In this document: piece by piece, positions 18,803 to 26,745 of the stretch | Layout: each line of letters begins with the position of its first letter | Numbering within the stretch: the first letter of the stretch is position 1 | NCBI RefSeq assembly: GCF_004297345.1 | Contig: NZ_SCTN01000362.1 | Location: 1-33,600 of the forward strand | From: Aquabacterium sp. | GTDB taxonomy: Bacteria > Pseudomonadota > Gammaproteobacteria > Burkholderiales > Burkholderiaceae_C | DNA: 33,600 nt | Direction: 5' to 3' | Made by a program: the position numbers and the translations under genes | The notes under the pieces: model-generated | What the model was told of the DNA's origin: nothing | The model's database searches: none | Seen by the model: the letters and a program-made list of their open reading frames with translations, nothing else

Positions 18803-20107
18803 TCAATCAATGGTCAGGCTGGCCGAGCAGTCAACCGAGTGGCCGTCGTAAGCCACGCGACCTGCACCAACCGTCTGGCTGTACTTCTGATAGGAACATC
18901 CCAGATTGACACTGCGCGTGGCCGCATAGTTCAGCCCCAGCGTCGTCACGTGCGCAATACTGCTGGATTGATCAGCCGGCACACCAGTATCCGAACAAGA
19001 TGGCAGATTCCCCTGGCTGTTGCACTGCATGTTGACGTTCTTGTTATCGACAGCAAAGCGCGTCAAGCCATAGTTGGTTGTCAGGGAAGTTTTGCCAGTC
19101 AACTGCGCTTTAGCCATCAAAGACAAGATCGTGTTCACGCTGTTGTTGTTGACGCTGTAGTCTTTTAAAGTCAGACCATCAGCATTGATCGTTGCCGACG
19201 ACGATTTCGCACGGTCAGCACCTGTGGCTCGCTGCAGGCCTACACCATAAGTCACGATGCCAGCCGGTGTATATCGCCAGTTCAAACCGCCAGTCCAACC
19301 GTGCACAGGCTGGTCATGCGTGCTGCTGAACACGGAGGTTCGCCGAGTCAGCGTAGCATTCAAGTTGCTCAAACCCGTGACCTGCCAGTTTGCACCCACA
19401 TCAGTATTGGCGTCATCAATCTGTTTGTTATACAGATTGTTAGGATAGTTCGTTCGAACCAGCCGTTGCCCGATGAAGTAATTGAACAGATCGGTGCTGT
19501 AATAGGTCAGACGCAACCCATTACTGTGCTGAGTCGATTCATTGTTCTTGTAACGATCAGCGGAGTAGCCAGTCTTGTTCGTGTCGTAGTTTGCCATCAC
19601 GGCAAGCAGCCCACCTACGCCATACTGCAGGGCAATATTTCCATCCCGATAGGTTCGGATATTGCGCGACACACGATCGGTGACGTCCTGATTATTTTGG
19701 ATCTCATTCAGATTCTGATTGAACGCGCCGCCAACCGCCACGCGCCAATCGCGGAGAAACTCTGACGCTACTTCGCCATTGATGTCTTTGCCATCGTTAT
19801 TCAACAGATCGCCATAGTGCGCATATTTCAGCTTGGACAATTTGGCAGATCCGGTATAGGTCTGGCGGCCATAAGCCTTATCGATGCCGACCTGAAGCGC
19901 CGTGCTGTTGATGGTCTCGGCCTGGCGATTGCTGTCCCTCGAGAAATTACTGTCGCGGGTAATATCGTGAGCCAAGCTGAGATAAAGCGGCGTATCGTCC
20001 TCGCCCGCTTGTGCTGGCGCCATGGCCCCCAGAGACAGGCCGGCGGCAACGGCCAGCGCAACAGGACGCAAGGACGGACGCAAGAACATCATCTTGTTTG
20101 ATTTCAC
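18803..20107 (-). CDS. epsL: EpsL-like outer-membrane beta-barrel protein of an exopolysaccharide locus
   Basis: Predicted outer-membrane protein resembling EpsL of methanolan-type exopolysaccharide operons in betaproteobacteria. A signal peptide (LRPVALAVAAGLSLGAMAPA, cleaved near AQA) leads into many alternating amphipathic strands rich in Asn, Thr, Tyr and Ser (for example NGLRLTYYSTDLFNYFIGQR), typical of a barrel of about 400 residues. The C-terminus SASLTID is short and polar. I prefer the GTG at 20107, with GAGG 5 bases upstream and 17 bases after the preceding stop; ATG codons at 20092/20089 are alternatives. The gene is less GC-rich than its neighbours, common for surface proteins. 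A polymer-export or surface-attachment role is inferred from context; it could be a generic barrel. Confidence 0.72.
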   Translation of the reverse strand: MKSNKMMFLRPSLRPVALAVAAGLSLGAMAPAQAGEDDTPLYLSLAHDITRDSNFSRDSNRQAETINSTALQVGIDKAYGRQTYTGSAKLSKLKYAHYGDLLNNDGKDINGEVASEFLRDWRVAVGGAFNQNLNEIQNNQDVTDRVSRNIRTYRDGNIALQYGVGGLLAVMANYDTNKTGYSADRYKNNESTQHSNGLRLTYYSTDLFNYFIGQRLVRTNYPNNLYNKQIDDANTDVGANWQVTGLSNLNATLTRRTSVFSSTHDQPVHGWTGGLNWRYTPAGIVTYGVGLQRATGADRAKSSSATINADGLTLKDYSVNNNSVNTILSLMAKAQLTGKTSLTTNYGLTRFAVDNKNVNMQCNSQGNLPSCSDTGVPADQSSSIAHVTTLGLNYAATRSVNLGCSYQKYSQTVGAGRVAYDGHSVDCSASLTID

Positions 20108-20124
20108 GTGCACCTCAGCTGTGA

Positions 20125-21519
20125 TCAATATGCGTTACGGTCAAAAATCATCAGGCGGATCGTGCGGATGATGATCTGCAGATCCAATCCCAAGGACCAG
20201 TTGCGCAGGTATTCCAGGTCGTATTCGACCCGAGCCTGCATCTTCTCGATGGTTTCTGTTTCGCCGCGCAAGCCGTTGACCTGGGCCCAGCCTGTGATGC
20301 CGGGGCGCACCTTGTGGCGCACCATGTAGGCCTTGATCAGGCGGCGGTATTCCTCGTTGTGCGCCACAGCGTGCGGGCGAGGCCCCACGATGCTCATGCG
20401 GCCCTGCAGCACGTTGATGAACTGCGGCAACTCATCCAGAGATGTCTTGCGGATGAACGCACCAAATGGCGTGATGCGCGAATCGCCCTTGGTGGCCTGC
20501 TTGACCACAGCGCCGTTATCTTGCGTGCGCATGGAGCGGAACTTGTAGACGATGATCTCTTCGCCGTCCAGGCCATTGCGGCGCTGCTTGAAGACCACAG
20601 GGCCCGGGGAGCTGAGCTTCACCCCGATGGACAAGGCAATCAGGATGGGCGAGATCAGCACCAGGATGATGCTGGCCAGCACGATGTCGGACACGCGTTT
20701 GACCAGGTCATTGGTCCCCGTGAAAGGTGTTTCGCAGATGCCGACAACCGGCACGCCATTCATATCCTGCAGGCGTCCCTGGATGATGCTGATGCCGAAC
20801 ACATCAGGCGCGAAGTAAAGGGAAGCGGTCGTGCCCTGCACGGCTTCCAGCAACTCGACGATACGCGGCTGGGAACCCAGTGGCAGCGTGATGTAGACCT
20901 CGTGCACGCCATGCGCATACACGTAGTTGGCCACGTCACGCAGGCCGCCAAGGCGCATGCTTACGGCCTCGGGCAGCACGCGGCTGTCAGTGCGGTCATC
21001 GAAGTAGCCGATGAACTCGGTACTTTGATCCGGGTTGCTTTGCAGCGCACGCGCCACCTTGCCACCCAGCGGGCCCGCACCCACCACGATCGCCTTGCGC
21101 CGCGCATTGGGCAGGGAGGAGCGATGCTTGATGATCGCCTTGCCAATCAGAACGGCAATCCATTGATACAAGGGTGTGAGCACAGCCCAGGCCAGCATCA
21201 CATCGAAATCGAAGAACTGCAGGCTGTTGGTGGCGTAACCGCACAACCACAGGATGGCCAGCATGGACACCCAGGAGCTGACGATGTCTACCCCAGCTTC
21301 CAGGCGGGAATCCGTGAAACGGTTTCGCCCCGGAAAGGTGAGCGCAAACACCAACAGGCACAAGGCCATGGACGCGCGCATCACGGGCTCGTTGAAATAG
21401 GCCAACGCCCCCAGAAGGGAGGCAACGGTGATGGACGGCTCCAGAAAAGCCGCCACGAAAGATGTCACCGATTGCGGAGCGCTGAAAAACGTGCGGTTGT
21501 AATTTCGATTGTTGAACAT
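20125..21519 (-). CDS. undecaprenyl-phosphate sugar phosphotransferase (WcaJ/EpsB-type)
   Basis: Polyisoprenyl-phosphate hexose-1-phosphate transferase that starts exopolysaccharide repeat-unit assembly by moving a sugar phosphate, usually glucose-1-P, onto undecaprenyl phosphate at the inner membrane. N-terminal transmembrane helices (about residues 15-130) precede a CoA-binding-like domain (KAIVVGAGPLGGKVARAL). One more hydrophobic segment (IVLASIILVLISPILIALSI) anchors the catalytic domain, with VFKQRRNGLDGEEIIVYKFR, TSLDELPQFINVLQGRMSIV, GPRPHAVAHNE and RPGITGWAQVNG. 464 residues from ATG 21519; 27 extra upstream residues are in frame but span an inverted repeat. It is first in the minus-strand operon before epsL, galE and manC. 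Confidence 0.92.
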   Translation of the reverse strand: MFNNRNYNRTFFSAPQSVTSFVAAFLEPSITVASLLGALAYFNEPVMRASMALCLLVFALTFPGRNRFTDSRLEAGVDIVSSWVSMLAILWLCGYATNSLQFFDFDVMLAWAVLTPLYQWIAVLIGKAIIKHRSSLPNARRKAIVVGAGPLGGKVARALQSNPDQSTEFIGYFDDRTDSRVLPEAVSMRLGGLRDVANYVYAHGVHEVYITLPLGSQPRIVELLEAVQGTTASLYFAPDVFGISIIQGRLQDMNGVPVVGICETPFTGTNDLVKRVSDIVLASIILVLISPILIALSIGVKLSSPGPVVFKQRRNGLDGEEIIVYKFRSMRTQDNGAVVKQATKGDSRITPFGAFIRKTSLDELPQFINVLQGRMSIVGPRPHAVAHNEEYRRLIKAYMVRHKVRPGITGWAQVNGLRGETETIEKMQARVEYDLEYLRNWSLGLDLQIIIRTIRLMIFDRNAY

Positions 21520-21558
21520 GAATACCAGGGGCTCGCCCCAAGCCCCGGAAAGCGCCAC

Positions 21559-21585
21559 GACGATTGCACTTTTGGCGCAATCGTC
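21559..21585. promoter_or_regulatory. perfect inverted repeat upstream of the exopolysaccharide operon
   Basis: GACGATTGC (21559-21567) and GCAATCGTC (21577-21585) are exact complements with a 9-base spacer, 40-66 bases upstream of the sugar transferase start. There is no T run on either strand, so it is more likely an operator or leader structure than a terminator. I cannot name the regulator. Confidence 0.45.
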
Positions 21586-21667
21586 ATGATCGGAGAACAC
21601 GTGACGAATGAAGGACCCTCAAGCAAAAGGCCAGCGAGACATTGTGGACCAAAAAGTATGACACCTT

Positions 21668-21717
21668 GCCCCGGATTCCCCCCCTGTTCCCCACGAGTTT
21701 CCGGGGGGTGTCGGGGC
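21668..21717 (+). promoter_or_regulatory. GC-rich hairpin just upstream of ubiJ
   Basis: GCCCCG (21668-21673) pairs with CGGGGC (21712-21717), and an inner C run (21678-21684) pairs with six G (21703-21708). The 50-base structure ends 18 bases before the ubiJ ATG. A -10-like TACAAT at 21723-21728 lies between; if used, transcription would start at or next to the ATG and the hairpin would be DNA-level or belong to read-through RNA. The remaining 21520-21735 shows no gene. Confidence 0.4.
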
Positions 21718-21735
21718 GCACCTACAATTGGCACC

Positions 21736-22317
21736 ATGGCACCTCACCCTCTCTCCTGGATCGGTCAACTCGCGCTGCCGAGACTGACGCTGCTGCTCAA
21801 CCACATCGTGTCGAGCGAACCCGTGGCCACGGCCAAACTGCAGGCCCACACTGGGCGAACCATCGATATTCGCTGGGACTCGTCGTTCAAACCGCCTCTG
21901 CCGGCCTTCTTGAGCGGCGGCCAAAGCGGGGCTTGGCAACCAGCGCCCTGGCGATTCGTGATCACGCCAGCCGGCCTGTTTGAAGCGGTTGAGAGCACGT
22001 CAAGCGCCGTGCAAGCCGATACAAATGTCACACCTTCTGGCGGACTGATCATCACCGTCCGCCTGGCCGATCCGCTCACGATGGCTCGTCAGGCTCTGCG
22101 CGGCGAACGCCCCGAAGTCAACATCGAGGGTGACGCGGCCTTGGCGGAGGTCGCTTCCTGGATGATGAAAAACCTGCGCTGGGACGTGCAGGACGACATC
22201 GCGCGCTGGCTGGGCAACACCCCTGCTGAACTGCTGCGCGCCGTCGGGGAAAGCATCAAGCAGAACCTGCAGCGCTGGCGCCCGCAGGCCGGTGGCCGCC
22301 CCGGCGCTTCCCGCTAA
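21736..22317 (+). CDS. ubiJ: ubiquinone biosynthesis accessory factor UbiJ
   Basis: SCP2-domain lipid-binding accessory protein that with UbiK helps the soluble ubiquinone-biosynthetic complex handle hydrophobic intermediates. 193 residues. The SCP2-like core runs over about residues 15-115 (LNHIVSSEPVATAKLQAHTG, WRFVITPAGLFEAV, GGLIITVRLADPLTMARQAL). The C-terminal part holds the typical INIEGD-like VNIEGDAALAEVASWMMKNL followed by WDVQDDIARWLGNTPAELL. The start at 21736 is set by the SCP2 start and the gap to the upstream divergent gene; the reading frame stays open far upstream only as an antisense shadow. No ribosome site precedes the ATG, so a leaderless message is possible. ubiB follows after 17 bases, confirming the identity. 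Confidence 0.88.
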   Translation: MAPHPLSWIGQLALPRLTLLLNHIVSSEPVATAKLQAHTGRTIDIRWDSSFKPPLPAFLSGGQSGAWQPAPWRFVITPAGLFEAVESTSSAVQADTNVTPSGGLIITVRLADPLTMARQALRGERPEVNIEGDAALAEVASWMMKNLRWDVQDDIARWLGNTPAELLRAVGESIKQNLQRWRPQAGGRPGASR

Positions 22318-22334
22318 AGAACGGCTGATTGCCG

Positions 22335-23897
22335 ATGCGCGCGTTGTTTCGCCCCGCCTACATCGGCCTGATCGCACTGCGATACGGGCTGGATGGCCTT
22401 TTCCTGGACAGCCTTCGGCGTCCGGGCCTGAGCGCGCTGGCCCGCGTGCTGTCCTTCGGCCGACGGCTGAATGCCCCCCGCGGTCAGCGCCTGCGCGAAG
22501 CCCTGGAGCACCTGGGGCCCATCTTCGTCAAGTTCGGGCAGATGCTGTCTACCCGGCGAGACCTGCTCCCACCCGACATCGCCGATGAGTTGGCGCGCCT
22601 GCAAGACCGCGTCCCTCCTTTCCCCAGCGACGAATCCGTCCGCCTGGTGGAAAAGGCGCTCGGACGCCCCATCGCAGCCGTGTTCAAACAGTTTGATGCG
22701 GACCCGGTGGCCTCGGCATCTGTCGCGCAAGTGCACTTTGCCGTGCTGCACGATGGGCGTGAAGTAGCAGTCAAGGTGCTGCGCCCCGGCATGCTCAACG
22801 TCATTGACGACGACCTGGCCCTGATGCGCACACTGGCTAGCTGGGTCGAGCGGATCTGGGCCGACGGCCGACGCCTCAAGCCACGCGAGGTGGTCGCCGA
22901 GTTCGACAAATACCTGCACGACGAGCTTGATCTGGTGCGCGAGGCCGCCAATGCCGCGCAATTGCGCCGCAACATGAACGGCCTCGACCTGGTGCTCGTG
23001 CCCGAAATGATCTGGGACTACTGCACGCCCACCGTGATGGTGATGGAGCGCATGAAGGGCGTGCCCATCAGCCAGATGCAGCGGCTGCGCGAAGCTGGCG
23101 TCGACATCAAGAAACTGGCGCGTGACGGCGTCACCATCTTCTTCACCCAGGTCTTCCGCGACGGGTTCTTCCATGCCGACATGCACCCGGGCAACATCCA
23201 GGTCAGCCTGGATCCAATCAGCTTCGGGCGTTACATCGCGCTGGACTTTGGCATCATCGGCACACTCACCGAAGTCGATAAAGACTATCTCGCGCAGAAC
23301 TTCGTGGCCTTCTTCCACCGCGACTACAAACGCGTGGCGGAACTGCACATCGAGAGTGGCTGGGTGCCCCCCAACACCCGCGTCGATGAGCTTGAAGGCG
23401 CCGTGCGTACCGTGTGCGAGCCCTATTTTGATCGCCCGATCAAGGAAATCTCGCTCGGCCAGGTGCTGATGCGCCTGTTCCAGATCTCGCGGCGCTTCAA
23501 TGTCGAGATCCAGCCCCAGTTGGTACTGTTGCAAAAGACACTGCTGAATGTGGAGGGCCTGGGGCGCGAGCTGGATCCGGATCTGGATCTGTGGAGCACA
23601 GCCAAACCATTCCTGGAGCGCTGGATGCACGAGCAGGTTGGCGTGCGCGGCTTGTTCGAGCGCCTCAAGCGCGAGGCCCCGCGCTACGCCAAATTGCTGC
23701 CGGAATTGCCACGCCTGATCCACAAGAACCTGGAACAGGGCGACTCAGCCTTGCGCCGCGATCTTCACGCCATGCTGCAGGAGCAGCGCCGCACCAACCG
23801 GACCTTGTCGGCCATGCTGTGGATAGGCTTGGGCTTTATCTTGGGGTTGGGCGCGGCGCAACTGATGGCGCATCTATACGCCATGGGACTGATCTGA
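22335..23897 (+). CDS. ubiB: ubiquinone biosynthesis regulatory kinase-like protein UbiB
   Basis: Member of the ABC1/ADCK/UbiB atypical kinase-like family; an ATPase needed for ubiquinone synthesis, bound to the inner membrane. 520 residues from ATG 22335 (a TTG six bases earlier is also in frame). The family KxGQ signature is seen in [20 protein letters not shown], the nucleotide-loop alanine-rich segment is [20 protein letters not shown] with its VAVKV lysine, and the catalytic-like region is [12 protein letters not shown] followed by ALDFGIIG. The C-terminal hydrophobic stretch [20 protein letters not shown] is the expected membrane helix. It forms an operon with ubiJ; ubiE, often just upstream in related genomes, is not in this window. 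Confidence 0.95.
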   Translation: MRALFRPAYIGLIALRYGLDGLFLDSLRRPGLSALARVLSFGRRLNAPRGQRLREALEHLGPIFVKFGQMLSTRRDLLPPDIADELARLQDRVPPFPSDESVRLVEKALGRPIAAVFKQFDADPVASASVAQVHFAVLHDGREVAVKVLRPGMLNVIDDDLALMRTLASWVERIWADGRRLKPREVVAEFDKYLHDELDLVREAANAAQLRRNMNGLDLVLVPEMIWDYCTPTVMVMERMKGVPISQMQRLREAGVDIKKLARDGVTIFFTQVFRDGFFHADMHPGNIQVSLDPISFGRYIALDFGIIGTLTEVDKDYLAQNFVAFFHRDYKRVAELHIESGWVPPNTRVDELEGAVRTVCEPYFDRPIKEISLGQVLMRLFQISRRFNVEIQPQLVLLQKTLLNVEGLGRELDPDLDLWSTAKPFLERWMHEQVGVRGLFERLKREAPRYAKLLPELPRLIHKNLEQGDSALRRDLHAMLQEQRRTNRTLSAMLWIGLGFILGLGAAQLMAHLYAMGLI

Positions 23898-23929
23898 CGC
23901 CACGAGGCCCCCTGCCTGAGGGGGGCGTC
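23896..23929 (+). terminator. hairpin after ubiB, possible terminator without T run
   Basis: GACGCC (23896-23901) pairs with GGCGTC (23924-23929), and inside it GCCCCCT (23907-23913) pairs with AGGGGGGC (23919-23926) with one bulged G; the two pairings compete at 23924-23926. No T tract follows, so termination here would need Rho or be inefficient. Confidence 0.4.
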
Positions 23930-24050
23930 GCGCCGTTACACGGCCTTGCACAAAGGCCCGCCTGACTCGCACTAAACTGCGCCCCGCGCGTTTCGCGCAT
24001 GGCCCTTGCTTTAGCTCATTCGTGACCTCCTCGCGCGGAAGACCGCTGAC

Positions 24051-25535
24051 ATGAACATCACATTGCTCGCGTTTGTGTTCCTCTATCTCCTCGGCACCAT
24101 GGGGATCGGTATTTACGCGGGCACCCGCATCAAGGACACGGCCGACTTTGCCGTGGCGGGTCGCAGCCTGCCGCTGGCCATGGTGATCACCACCACGTTT
24201 GCCACCTGGTTCGGCGCCGAGACCGTCATGGGCATCCCAGCCAAATTCGTGCAAGGCGGCCTCAACGCTGTCGTGGAAGACCCGTTCGGCGCATCCATGT
24301 GTCTGGTGCTGGTCGGGGCCTTCTTTGCCACGCGCCTGTACAAGATGGAGCTGCTGACCATCGGTGACTTCTACCGCAGCCGCTTCGGCAAGGGCGTCGA
24401 GATCTTTTGCTCGCTGGTCATCATCCTGAGCTACCTGGGTTGGGTGGCCGCACAGATCACCGCCTTGGGCCTGGTGTTCTCGGTGTTGTCTGGTGATCAG
24501 ATTTCGCCCGAATGGGGCATGGCCATCGGCACCACGCTGGTGTTGATCTATGTGCTGATCGGCGGCATGCTGGCGGTGGCCTGGACCGACTTCATCCAGA
24601 TGATCGTGCTGATCGTCGGGCTGTCGCTGATCGCGATCATGGCGGGCCATCAGGCGGGCGGCGCAGGCAAAGTGCTGGAACTGGCCCAGACCAACGACTG
24701 GTTCAAGATCCTGCCGGCCGAGCACACCACGCACACCTGGATTGCCTTTGTGGGCACCGCCATCACGATGATGCTGGGTTCGATCCCGCAACAGGACGTG
24801 TTCCAGCGCGTGATGTCCGCCAAGGATGCCCAGACGGCCCAACGCGGCGCCATGATCGGCGGCTTCAGCTACCTGGCTTTTGCCTTCGTGCCCATGTTCA
24901 TCGTGGCGTCTTCGCTGCTCATCATGCCGGAGCAGGCCAAGGCCTTGCTGGCCGGTGATTCGCAAAAGGTGCTGCCCACGTTGATCCTGACCCACATGCC
25001 GCTGATCGCGCAGGTGTTCTTCTTTGGCGCGCTGGTCTCGGCCATCAAATCGACGTCGTCGGCCACGCTGCTGGCGCCCTCCGTCAGTTTTGTGGAAAAC
25101 ATCCTGCGTAACATCCGCCCCGGCATGAGCGACCGCAAGGTGCTGCTGTCCCTGCGCATCACGATCCTGATCTTCACGGCGCTGGTGCTGACCTATGCCA
25201 TCAAGATGAAGGGCACGCCGATCTATGACATGGTGTCTGCGGCCTATCAGGTGACCCTGGTTGGCGCCTTCGTGCCGCTGACCTTCGGGCTGTACTGGCG
25301 CCGCGCCACCACACAGGGCGCGATCCTGTCCATCGTGGCGGGCATTGGCACCTGGGCACCGTTTGTGGCCAATGGCGTGTTTGGCGATGCCAGCTGGAAC
25401 GAGATATTCCCCGGACAACTGGCTGGCTTGCTGGCAGCCTTGGCGGGCATGGTGCTCGGCTCGCTGCTGCCGCAAGTTCTGCCTGACGCCCATGGCCGCA
25501 AGCACCACCTGGACAAGCCAACTTTGCAAGCGTGA
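24051..25535 (+). CDS. sodium:solute symporter family protein
   Basis: Polytopic inner-membrane transporter of the SSS (LeuT-fold) family, 494 residues with about 13 hydrophobic segments. Recognisable blocks are DFAVAGRSLPLAMVITTTFA near residue 35, WFGAETVMGIPAKF, IGDFYRSRFGKGVE, LIGGMLAVAWTDFIQMIVLI (the SSS signature region near residue 180) and GSIPQQDVFQRVMSAKDAQT. The residues SAIKSTSSATLLAPS near 330 fit TM8, which holds the conserved Na2-site serines. GGAAG lies ~10 bases before the ATG. The 153-base gap upstream contains no gene. The substrate cannot be told: relatives carry proline, pantothenate, acetate, choline or sugars, and no catabolic genes flank it. It sits between ubiB and fmdB as a single-gene unit. 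Confidence 0.88.
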   Translation: MNITLLAFVFLYLLGTMGIGIYAGTRIKDTADFAVAGRSLPLAMVITTTFATWFGAETVMGIPAKFVQGGLNAVVEDPFGASMCLVLVGAFFATRLYKMELLTIGDFYRSRFGKGVEIFCSLVIILSYLGWVAAQITALGLVFSVLSGDQISPEWGMAIGTTLVLIYVLIGGMLAVAWTDFIQMIVLIVGLSLIAIMAGHQAGGAGKVLELAQTNDWFKILPAEHTTHTWIAFVGTAITMMLGSIPQQDVFQRVMSAKDAQTAQRGAMIGGFSYLAFAFVPMFIVASSLLIMPEQAKALLAGDSQKVLPTLILTHMPLIAQVFFFGALVSAIKSTSSATLLAPSVSFVENILRNIRPGMSDRKVLLSLRITILIFTALVLTYAIKMKGTPIYDMVSAAYQVTLVGAFVPLTFGLYWRRATTQGAILSIVAGIGTWAPFVANGVFGDASWNEIFPGQLAGLLAALAGMVLGSLLPQVLPDAHGRKHHLDKPTLQA

Positions 25536-25554
25536 TGCCCCACGCTTGCGGGGC
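25526..25554 (+). repeat. two competing inverted repeats at the end of the symporter gene
   Basis: GCAAGCGT (25526-25533) and ACGCTTGC (25542-25549) are perfect complements that span the stop codon. GCCCC (25537-25541) and GGGGC (25550-25554) overlap them, so the stems exclude each other. No T tract follows. It may be a weak terminator or mRNA end structure. Confidence 0.4.
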
Positions 25555-25634
25555 GTCTGACATCGACAACTTGAAACGTTCTGGCGGCGCCCCATCTAGA
25601 ATGGCGTCTTTACGGGATTGCCCGAGGTTTTCAC

Positions 25635-25973
25635 ATGCCGATTTACGCCTACCGCTGCGAGTCCTGCGGCCACGCCAAGGATGTCTTGCAAAAAATGTCC
25701 GACCCGGTTCTGACCACCTGCCCTGCTTGTGGCGCCGAGTCTTTCCAGAAACAGATCACGGCCGCCGGCTTCCAGCTCAAGGGCTCGGGCTGGTACGTGA
25801 CCGACTTCCGAGGTGGTTCGGGCGGCGGCACCAGCGCCCCGGCGACTGGCGCGGCAACGGCTGCTGCGGCAACTGAATCCAGCGCAGCCCCAGCCGCATC
25901 GTCAGACAGCGGCTCAAGCTCAGGTGGCGACACGGCTGCCGGCGGTTGCGGCTCGTCCTGCGCCTGCCACTGA
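25635..25973 (+). CDS. FmdB-family zinc ribbon protein
   Basis: Small regulator-like protein of the FmdB/CxxC_CXXC_SSSS family, 112 residues. The N-terminal zinc ribbon MPIYAYRCESCGHAKDVLQK has Cys8/Cys11, and Cys29/Cys32 (TTCPACG) complete the four ligands. The block ITAAGFQLKGSGWYVTDFRG is characteristic. The second half is a low-complexity Ala/Ser/Gly/Thr tail ending in CGSSCACH, three further cysteines and a histidine, which could bind another metal. GAGG lies 7 bases before the ATG. A TAGAAT -10-like hexamer is at 25597-25602 with TTGAAA 20 bases upstream, wider than ideal. It leads a run with the DUF502 gene and aspS, an order I recognise from related betaproteobacteria. Function is unknown. 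Confidence 0.88.
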   Translation: MPIYAYRCESCGHAKDVLQKMSDPVLTTCPACGAESFQKQITAAGFQLKGSGWYVTDFRGGSGGGTSAPATGAATAAAATESSAAPAASSDSGSSSGGDTAAGGCGSSCACH

Positions 25974-26009
25974 CATCTCGCCCAAACAGCCCCCCACACA
26001 AGGCACCAC

Positions 26010-26672
26010 GTGAAGAAATACATCCTGACCGGCCTGTTGGTCTGGTTGCCCCTGGCCATCACGATCTGGGTGCTGATGCACGTGGCAGGGACGCTGGACG
26101 GCGTGTTTGGCACACTGGTCGTGGCCGCGCAGACCGTGCTGCCAGAAAGCGCACGCCCGCTGTTGCAGCAATTGCGAGAGGTACCCGGCCTGAGCGTGAT
26201 CATCGTGGTCACCGCCCTGTGGCTGACCGGTGTGGCCGTGACCAATATGGCGGGCCAGTGGCTGCTCAACCAGTCGAACCGGATGTTCTCCAACATCCCC
26301 ATCGTCAAGAGCATCTACACCTCGGTCAAGCAGGTGTCAGACACCCTGTTTTCCAGCAGCGGCCAGGCCTTCCGTCAGGCGGTGCTGGTGCAGTACCCGC
26401 GTGCCGGCTCGTACACGATTGCCTTTGTCACAGGCAAACCCAACGGTGAGGTGGCGGACAACCTGCCCGCCGACATGCTGACCCTGTATGTGCCCACCAC
26501 GCCCAACCCGACCTCCGGCTTCATGCTGATGATGCCGCGTGCCGATGTGGTGGAGTTGCAGATGTCGGTGGACGAGGCGCTGAAATACATCATTTCCATG
26601 GGCGTCGTAGCGCCGCCAGCGGCTGCCGCGACCGGTACTTTGCCTCCGGTCACGCCAACGACCCAATCCTGA
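26010..26672 (+). CDS. DUF502 family inner-membrane protein
   Basis: Uncharacterised membrane protein of the DUF502 family, 220 residues. Two transmembrane helices are clear: [20 protein letters not shown] (about residues 4-28) and [20 protein letters not shown] (about 65-85). After them come the family blocks [20 protein letters not shown] and [20 protein letters not shown], then [20 protein letters not shown], which is the most conserved part, and finally ISMGVVAPP. The start is a GTG at 26010 with AAGG-like bases upstream, 36 bases after fmdB. The message probably continues into aspS 73 bases downstream. Topology suggests the conserved C-terminal half is on one side of the membrane; its role is unknown. 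Confidence 0.88.
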   Translation: MKKYILTGLLVWLPLAITIWVLMHVAGTLDGVFGTLVVAAQTVLPESARPLLQQLREVPGLSVIIVVTALWLTGVAVTNMAGQWLLNQSNRMFSNIPIVKSIYTSVKQVSDTLFSSSGQAFRQAVLVQYPRAGSYTIAFVTGKPNGEVADNLPADMLTLYVPTTPNPTSGFMLMMPRADVVELQMSVDEALKYIISMGVVAPPAAAATGTLPPVTPTTQS

Positions 26673-26745
26673 ACGACAATGGAGGGTTTCGGGCCTGCGC
26701 AAAATGCGTGGGCCGCGTAGATCCTCATCTCGGAGAAAACCAACA

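Noticed and set aside
17786-19168. 460-residue plus-strand frame across galE and the EpsL-like gene
   Set aside because: Antisense to two well-supported genes and without any domain or ribosome site.
20314-21735. Long plus-strand extension of the ubiJ frame across the sugar transferase gene
   Set aside because: Only the last 193 codons look like a protein family (UbiJ); the rest is antisense to the transferase.
22314-23723. 469-residue frame antisense to ubiB
   Set aside because: Same kind of antisense shadow; ubiB motifs are intact on the plus strand.
23874-25595. 573-residue open frame on the minus strand, opposite the sodium:solute symporter gene
   Set aside because: His/Gln/Arg/Gly-rich shadow translation typical of GC-rich DNA; the plus strand encodes a clear transporter with family motifs.
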